64,000 nucleotides of DNA, taken from NCBI GenBank assembly GCA_903813345.2, contig CAIIXF020000012.1, positions 4,507,318 to 4,571,317 on the forward strand, in the 5' to 3' direction. Of the stretch, positions 58,701 to 64,000 are shown piece after piece (within the stretch, counting starts at the first letter, position 1; the number at the start of each line of letters is the position of its first letter). The position numbers were made by a program, and so were the translations under genes. A model generated the notes under the pieces. That model was not told where the DNA came from. It made no database searches and saw only the letters and a list, made by a program, of their open reading frames with translations. Source of the stretch: Owenia fusiformis (Eukaryota; Annelida; Polychaeta; Sabellida; Oweniidae).

Positions 58701-59255
58701 CTCAGTTTGAATATCGGGTATAGAATCCCCACCAGTTTCATATTCGAGAATATCTAATGCATTGCTTGTATGTGCATTAAAGTCTCCCCCAAGACATATT
58801 TCCCTATTGCCTCTCAGCATCATAATTTCACTTTCGATTTCATCGAATGCTTCCAGTTTTGAGTATTTGGTATTGTATGGAGGTACATACACAGCTCCAA
58901 TCAGCAAATCATTTTTAGTGCTTATGTGAGTTTGTGGTAACGTGGCCCACATTACATATTTTGAGTCACTATCAATAAATTTCATTACATCAAATAAATT
59001 TCTCTTCACAATAATTCCGATCCCACCAGATTTCTTTTTAGACAATGCTGCTCTGTTTTTTAATTTAAGTCTATATCCAAATTTTGAGACAATATCATCA
59101 AGTCTTTTATCATCGCTTTTGTCAGTTTTTGTTTCTGTCAGAATAACAATATCATATTATTTGATGAAATTTATGGTTTCTGGGAAAGGTAGTTTATTAG
59201 CTAGACCACAAATATTGAGTAGCCCAATGTTTATTTCAGGTGTAGGTATGTGTGA
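55791..59255 (-). pseudogene. LINE ORF2: endonuclease, reverse transcriptase, zinc-finger-like end
   Basis: Endonuclease motifs are in order: LLNICGLANK, LTETKTD, GGDFNAH, SVIDYVIV and ISDIHCGIDF. The RT block follows with GDDGIINEHIKY, ANYRGITLLSCLGK, NQSGFMPDQGC, AAFVDFKQCFDKI, LRTGEILSPLLFSLFVND and the active site LYADDTVI. The C-terminal end has LCTKCNRLGDEYHYILEC, a C-x2-C-x7-H-x4-C-type motif. In-frame TAA codons interrupt the endonuclease at 59157-59159 and 58569-58571; from 58568 to 55791 the frame is clean for 925 codons. ORF2 begins directly after ORF1's TGA in the same frame with no ATG between. Confidence 0.92.
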
Positions 59256-60388
59256 TCAGTCTCTATCTTCTCGCCATGATCCTCTGCCGCTACCTCGTGA
59301 TCCTCTACCTCGGCCCCTAGGTCTGTAGCTGTTTCTTGATGGTTCTGTTTGAGTCTGGTTGATCCCATTCCTATCTGATGTGCTCCATTCATCTTTATCT
59401 TGTTGTTCAGCTGTTACTGTTTGTCCATCCCATTTCCTAACCTCCGACTTCTTTACAAGTCTGCCACTCCCTGTAAATGTATACTGGTGTCCTTCAGGCA
59501 TATTTCTCAGTATTTCTTTGGTGTTGAGTTCGATTAATCGTTCCTCATGTGTCTTTGCACCATGCAGAAACACATTCTGGAATTTTGTTTTATCTCTCAA
59601 GCGGTACTTGTTCCTTAGTGCTTTCACCTTTGTATCTGTTGATGTAAGTTCAACTTTCACCACACCTGGTACACTATCTTGTCTGCTTTTAGTGCGTTCT
59701 GCTCTAACTATTATTGATTTCTCTAATTCCAGCCCTTCAGAAATCAGTGTCTCAACCTTTCTTTTCACATTTTCTCCAGTATGAAATGGAATTTTTCTTA
59801 CAATGATTGACTTCGTTGTAGGGAAATCTGGCTTAGCAAATGTGGCACTTTCTGTTTCAATTTTCTGGACACGTGAATCTAAATTGGCTGTCTGTTTGGT
59901 TCATGTAATCTTTTGTCCATGTCCTTTACTTGTTTGTTGATTGTGTGCTCTAGGGCTAATGCACCTTCTTTAAATGAGTTTAATTCTGCTTTTAGGTTCC
60001 TTTCCAGCTCATCAACTTTCTTCCTCATCAAAGTTATTTCATTTACAAGTTCCTCTCTAACAACTTTGATCAATTCATCTTTCACTGCAGCAATCAGTTG
60101 TCTCTTTATATCATTTATGAGATCCATTTGAAAGGCCTTTGATGGGGAGGGAGGTATTTGCTCTGTGGGTGCCTTTGGCTCAGAAATCAAGGGTTGGTCA
60201 ACTTCTTCAATAGATTGTGACAATGATTCATCATAATAAATAGAACTGACTTCCTTCTCCTGGTTTACGCGCTTTGGTGATGGTGATACTATTGTACTCT
60301 CATCCTCATCCAATGAAGTTGGGGTTGATGTATACGATTTTCGCTAGTTACCCTTGTGATTTTTCTTGCGTTTTCGTTTGTGCGTCAT
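59256..60388 (-). pseudogene. LINE ORF1: coiled-coil RNA-binding protein (broken)
   Basis: ATG at 60388 starts a very basic end (MTHKRKRKKNHKG). An in-frame TAG at 60344-60346 follows, then an acidic/Ser part and a long coiled coil (IKRQLIAAVKDELIKVVREE and ELERNLKAELNSF). A one-base frameshift at about 59880-59890 moves the frame. The downstream part (SIIVRAERTKSRQD, YRLRDKTKFQNVFLHG, EGHQYTFTGSG) resembles ORF1 C-terminal domains, and the protein ends in an Arg-Gly-rich tail (PRGRGRGSRGSGRGS) before TGA at 59256. Confidence 0.85.
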
Positions 60389-60539
60389 AATTTACTCAGT
60401 TAACCACCAATATAGCTTAGTGTTGCAGAACAGTCCTTTAGAGGCCTCACTGATTTTATGTGAGGGGATTAGTTTTTATCCCATACTTGGACGTGTTACA
60501 GGTACATAAAGCCGGTTTGTAAAAACTTATATTTTCATC

Positions 60540-60600
60540 AGCGGGCAGATATAGCTTTACGTCCCGCTCCGAGCGGGCAGATATAGTATATCTGCCCGCT
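60540..60600. repeat. Perfect 29-bp palindrome with adjacent half copy
   Basis: At 60572-60600, AGCGGGCAGATATA is followed by one G and then its exact inverse TATATCTGCCCGCT. The same 14-mer also lies at 60540-60553. Confidence 0.9.
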
Positions 60601-60887
60601 ACGTCATAATCGCAGCTCGCAAATTTGTTCATAATTTGTAACGTTCGCGTAATGACTGTAAACGACAATGGAGAAAACACAGACTATCGGGATCTGTTTG
60701 ATGGTTTAAAAAAGGGAAGGAGCATCCACTTAATCAATTAAAAATTAGAGAAAAATAAATATGGGAATATTTGAGAGAACAGGAAAATCCGCCCACGGCC
60801 AAGAAAACAAGGACATGAGTATTCTAAAATATTTCCATGATTGAACAATGTTAACCAGATGACCAAGATTGGTATGGGATAAACATA

Positions 60888-61029
60888 TTATCCTATAGTC
60901 GGTTCAGGATATTGGGATTATCCCTTGGCCAATATAATATATTTTCCCTCGGGACCTGCGGCCCTCGAGCAAATATATTATATTAGCCTCGGGATAATCC
61001 CAATATCCTGAACCTCATATAGGATAATC
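60888..61029. mobile_element. Hairpin MITE, about 58-bp arms
   Basis: GGTTCAGGATATTGGGATTA at the left faces TAATCCCAATATCCTGAACC at the right. Arms extend through AATATAATATATTT to a 26-bp GC-richer loop. Mobility is inferred from form only. Confidence 0.7.
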
Positions 61030-61356
61030 TCTATATATGCTACTAGAAAGCCACTGTATGTATTCCATATACAAATGTTTTATGTGTGTGCACAAAATAA
61101 TATTGAAGTCATTGAATGTCAAAATACCTGCTGGAAAGACAGTTGAATTATCCAATAAATATCCAATATAATCCACTATTTTTTCAACTCTTATGTTCCT
61201 TGTGTGTTTACACAGCTTGTCAACAATTATTTAGTTGAAATTCTCACTATTTCTCTTAAAAAGCTCCAAAATTTGTAGACAATTATTTTTGATGTTTTGA
61301 ATCCTATTGGGGCTCCCAAAAACTAACTAGAAAATGGCAACTCCACGGAGTAGCAA

Positions 61357-62180
61357 ATCCCAACGAACACTCGATACTTAAGTAAATCATCAATCTGTAC
61401 AGCCACAATGCAATATTTACCATCTACTCTTACCTTCAATAAATATTTTAAATCATTGTACTATCATGTAACCATACTTTCAAGATAACTCTAAGTAATT
61501 GCGAATTTCTGCTCTAGTCAGCCATTTTGAATTTTCAGAGGCGCAAATCAGAAAAACAATGCCATAATTGTGATCTACTCTGAAATACCTTCAATTTGAG
61601 TATAATATAGCCATACTTTGAGGAGATTAGAAAATAATTGCGAAATCCCGCATTAGGCGGCCATTTTGAATTTTTGAGGCCCGAATCAGAAAAACGCTAC
61701 AATATTTACAATCTCCTCTAAATTGCCTTTCATTTGAGTATAATAAAGCTATACTTCAAAAACATCTCAAAATTAACGCAAATTCCTGTTTTCCCGATCC
61801 CCCATTTACGGCCCCTTGGGGTCAGGGTGAAAAACCGGGGATATATGTTAAATAGATAGATGTTATTAATATACTACCAAAATTTCAATTAATAATATTT
61901 ATTATTTTAGTTTAAAATGAAAAACATAAGATTTTTGCGAAAAATTTCCGCCATTTTTAAACTGGCAGCCATCTTGAAAAATTTTTTTTTTGCGTAAAAC
62001 TATTGACCAGTATACATCTTTCAACCAAATATGAAGAAAATCTGTATACCAGTATTCAAGTTATCTTCCGGACAGACAGACGGACTGACTGACGGACTGA
62101 CGGACTGACAGACTGACGGACTGACGGACTGACGGACGGAGGGCTTCACTATATCCCTACAGAACTTCGTTCGTTGGGAT
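61357..62180. mobile_element. Interspersed repeat with 139-bp subunits and a GACGGACT microsatellite
   Basis: ATCCCAACGAAC at the left and GTTCGTTGGGAT at the right are perfect inverses. Subunits marked by GCCATTTTGAATTTT (61521, 61660) and CATTTGAGTATAAT recur at about 139 bp. GACGGACT/GACT repeats fill 62080-62140 near the right end. Confidence 0.65.
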
Positions 62181-62540
62181 AATAAGGCTTAATTGACTAA
62201 AATTCAGCGTGGAGCTTGTACATTTTGGTACGGAAACATTCTGCCATCTTTCTATGAAAACTTTTTGTGAATCACCATGAGCGTCCATTCATCTGTATGA
62301 TTTAAATGAATGTTGTCTCCCATATACAGCAAATATTCAATATTTGTTTGGCGACTACCATCCCAGGGAAAAATAAAAGGCTAGATTTATGATTCAAAGA
62401 GAGTAAGTGTGAATTATACTAAAAATCATTCAAATGGAAAGGCTTACTATTAAATACATGAAATATGGACATCGTCTGTTTACATGACATCCGTATACTC
62501 CAGTAAAATCTTGAAAAACTAGAAGATTGCAAGCAATCTT
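62181..62540. other. Non-coding stretch
   Basis: No supported gene or repeat. Confidence 0.4.
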
Positions 62541-62559
62541 ACGGAGGCCCTGTAGGCAT

Positions 62560-64000
62560 TGTCAATTAGAAGGTCAACTAAAGGTTAAATATCAAATTTA
62601 AGATCATATATTGACTCCAGACAACTTGTAGATGATTTTTAAAAAAGATTTTGTCGAATTAATGCAAGTTGAAATTTGACCTTGAAAAATTCTGAAATTT
62701 GACCTTTTTTCAGTTTTTGAGCTATAATATCTCAAAACTGGAGCCAAATTTTAATAGATAATCAATTGCTAATATGTGTAGAACCTTTAGAGGAATATAT
62801 ATTCTGACTTTCAGTAAAAAAAATTGATTTGTAGTCTCCAATTTTGAGAAACTTAGAAAACACAGTTTGTGATTTAGTTTGATGACCTTGACCTTTGACT
62901 TTGACCTTTGACCTTGCAAATTTTACTTTTTTAGACCTCAGAAGGTCTTTTGTGAATAAATATAGCTAAATTTGAATCCAGAAAATCGATTTGAAAAATC
63001 AACTTTTTTGACCTTTTGGAGGTCACTGAAGGTCAATCAAAGGTCAAAGGTCAAAAGTAAGGTCAGATTTGGAATCCTGAGAACTTGTAGATGAGTTTTG
63101 AAACAAAATTTGGTCAATTTGAAGCAAGTTGAAATTTAGTCTTGAAAAGTTTCAAAATTTGACCTTTTTTCAGTTTTTGAGTTCTAATAACTCAAAACTG
63201 GTACACAATTTTAATAAATAATCAATCGCCAATATGTGAAGAACTTATAGAGGAATATATATCCTGACTTTCATGAAAAAATATTGATTTGTAGTCACCA
63301 ATTTTGAGAAACTTAGAAAACACAGTTTGTGATTTAGTTTGATGACCTTGACCTTTGACCTTGCAAATTTTACTTTTTTAGACCTCTTAAGGTCTTTTGT
63401 GATTAAATGCACCTAAATTTGAATCCAGAAAATTGATTTGAAAAATCAACTTTTTTGACCTTTCGGAGGTCACTGAAGGTCAAATAAAGGTCAAATGTCA
63501 AAAGTAAGGTCAGATTTGGAATCCTGACAACTTGTTGATGAGTTTTAAAAAAAATTGGTCAATTTGAAGCAAGTTGAAATTTAGTCTTGAAAAGTTTCGA
63601 AATTTGACCTTTTTTCAGTTTTTGAGTTCCAATATCTCAAAACTGGTACACAATTTTAATAAATAGTCAATTGTTAATATGTGTAGAACCTATAGAGGAA
63701 TATATATCCTGACTTTCATGAAAAAATATTGATTTGTAGTCTCCAATTTTGAGAAACTTAGAAAACACAGTTTGTGATTTAGTTTGATGACCTTGACCTT
63801 TGACCTTGCAAATTTTACTTTTTTAGACCTCAATGGGTCCTTTGTGATCAAATATACCTAAATTTGAATCCAGAAAATCAATTTGAAAAAACAACTTTTT
63901 TACCTTTCGAAGGTCACCGAAGGTCAACCAAAGGTCGGAGGTCAAAAGTAAGGAAATATTTGAGTTCCTGAGATCTTGTAGATGATTTTTAAAAAAAAAT
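62560..64000. repeat. Tandem repeat of about 445-460 bp, AGGTCA-rich, running off the right edge
   Basis: ACTTGTAGATGA-type starts lie at 62623, 63083, 63530 and 63973. Each unit has GGTCAATTTGAAGCAAG, TTTGACCTTTTTTCAG, AACTTAGAAAACACAGTTTG, then GATGACCTTGACCTTTGACC and GAAGGTCAA..AGGTCAAAAGTAA. It is the same family as 8510-8880. Confidence 0.85.

Larger units (their letters stand above)
55710..60388 (-). mobile_element. APE-type non-LTR retrotransposon (LINE), nearly full length, decayed
   Basis: ORF1 (60388-59256) and ORF2 (59255-55791) lie in tandem. They are followed by a 55-bp 3' UTR, AATAAA at 55730-55735 and an A-rich tail ending at 55710. The 5' end beyond ORF1's ATG was not located. 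Frames carry several stops and one frameshift, so the copy is inactive. The ORF1 type (coiled coil plus basic Arg-Gly tail) and C-terminal zinc-finger-like motif of ORF2 fit the CR1/L2/I-like group, but I could not fix the clade. Confidence 0.9.

Noticed and set aside
59359-59784. A 141-codon plus-strand frame
   Set aside because: Antisense of LINE ORF1.

Overview
This window looks like nuclear DNA of a marine invertebrate, most likely a lophotrochozoan and possibly a bivalve mollusc. It is A+T-rich and intron-bearing, and most of it is transposon-derived. The mollusc guess rests on a repeat style I associate with bivalve genomes (a TAGCTCACATGGTGAGC head and a GAGCAACACCATGTGAGC tail at 25.0-26.1 kb, plus AGGTCA-rich and 'GCCATTTTGAATTTT' repeats). 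No marker gene proves it.

The one well-supported host gene is a TANGO2 (NRDE-family) orthologue on the minus strand. I assembled it by eye from seven coding exons between 43091 and 31387. All splice sites are GT/AG and all phases agree, giving 293 codons plus stop. Its 7.2-kb third intron holds a same-strand, single-exon rhodopsin-type GPCR (35789-36945) broken by one frameshift in TM7. A possible unrelated first exon on the plus strand lies at 47237-47337.

Layout. 1-8147: minus-strand Gypsy-type LTR retrotransposon with intact reading frames, running off the left edge, with an apparent 2.8-kb 5' LTR that contains a 90-bp tandem array. 8.5-9.1 kb: AGGTCA-type repeats. 9.2-13.05 kb: satellite of about 37 units of 99/102 bp, open in one minus-strand frame for 991 codons. 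13.1-31 kb: no recognisable gene. It holds a tRNA-derived SINE, three diverged copies of a duplicated segment carrying 21-bp minisatellites, several terminal-inverted-repeat elements, two inverted copies of a GC-rich repeat, and a mollusc-type repeat with 337-bp subunits. 31.4-43.1 kb: TANGO2 and the nested GPCR. 43.3-47.2 kb: inverted-repeat elements, one with two perfect CRE octamers just upstream of TANGO2. 48506-55071: a complete second Gypsy element (identical 164-bp LTRs, GTCAG target duplication) with two in-frame stops, a changed RT active site and a 1543-bp mariner-like element in gag. 55710-60388: a nearly full-length but decayed APE-type non-LTR retrotransposon. 60.5-64 kb: palindromes, inverted repeats and a 450-bp tandem repeat rich in AGGTCA half-sites, running off the right edge.

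Apart from TANGO2 and the GPCR relic, the coding capacity is retroelement gag/pol. I found no new defence or metabolic system. The most unusual items are the frame-preserving satellite, the large tandem-repeat LTR with an odd ORF junction, and the young-looking but defective Gypsy copy carrying a nested mariner.
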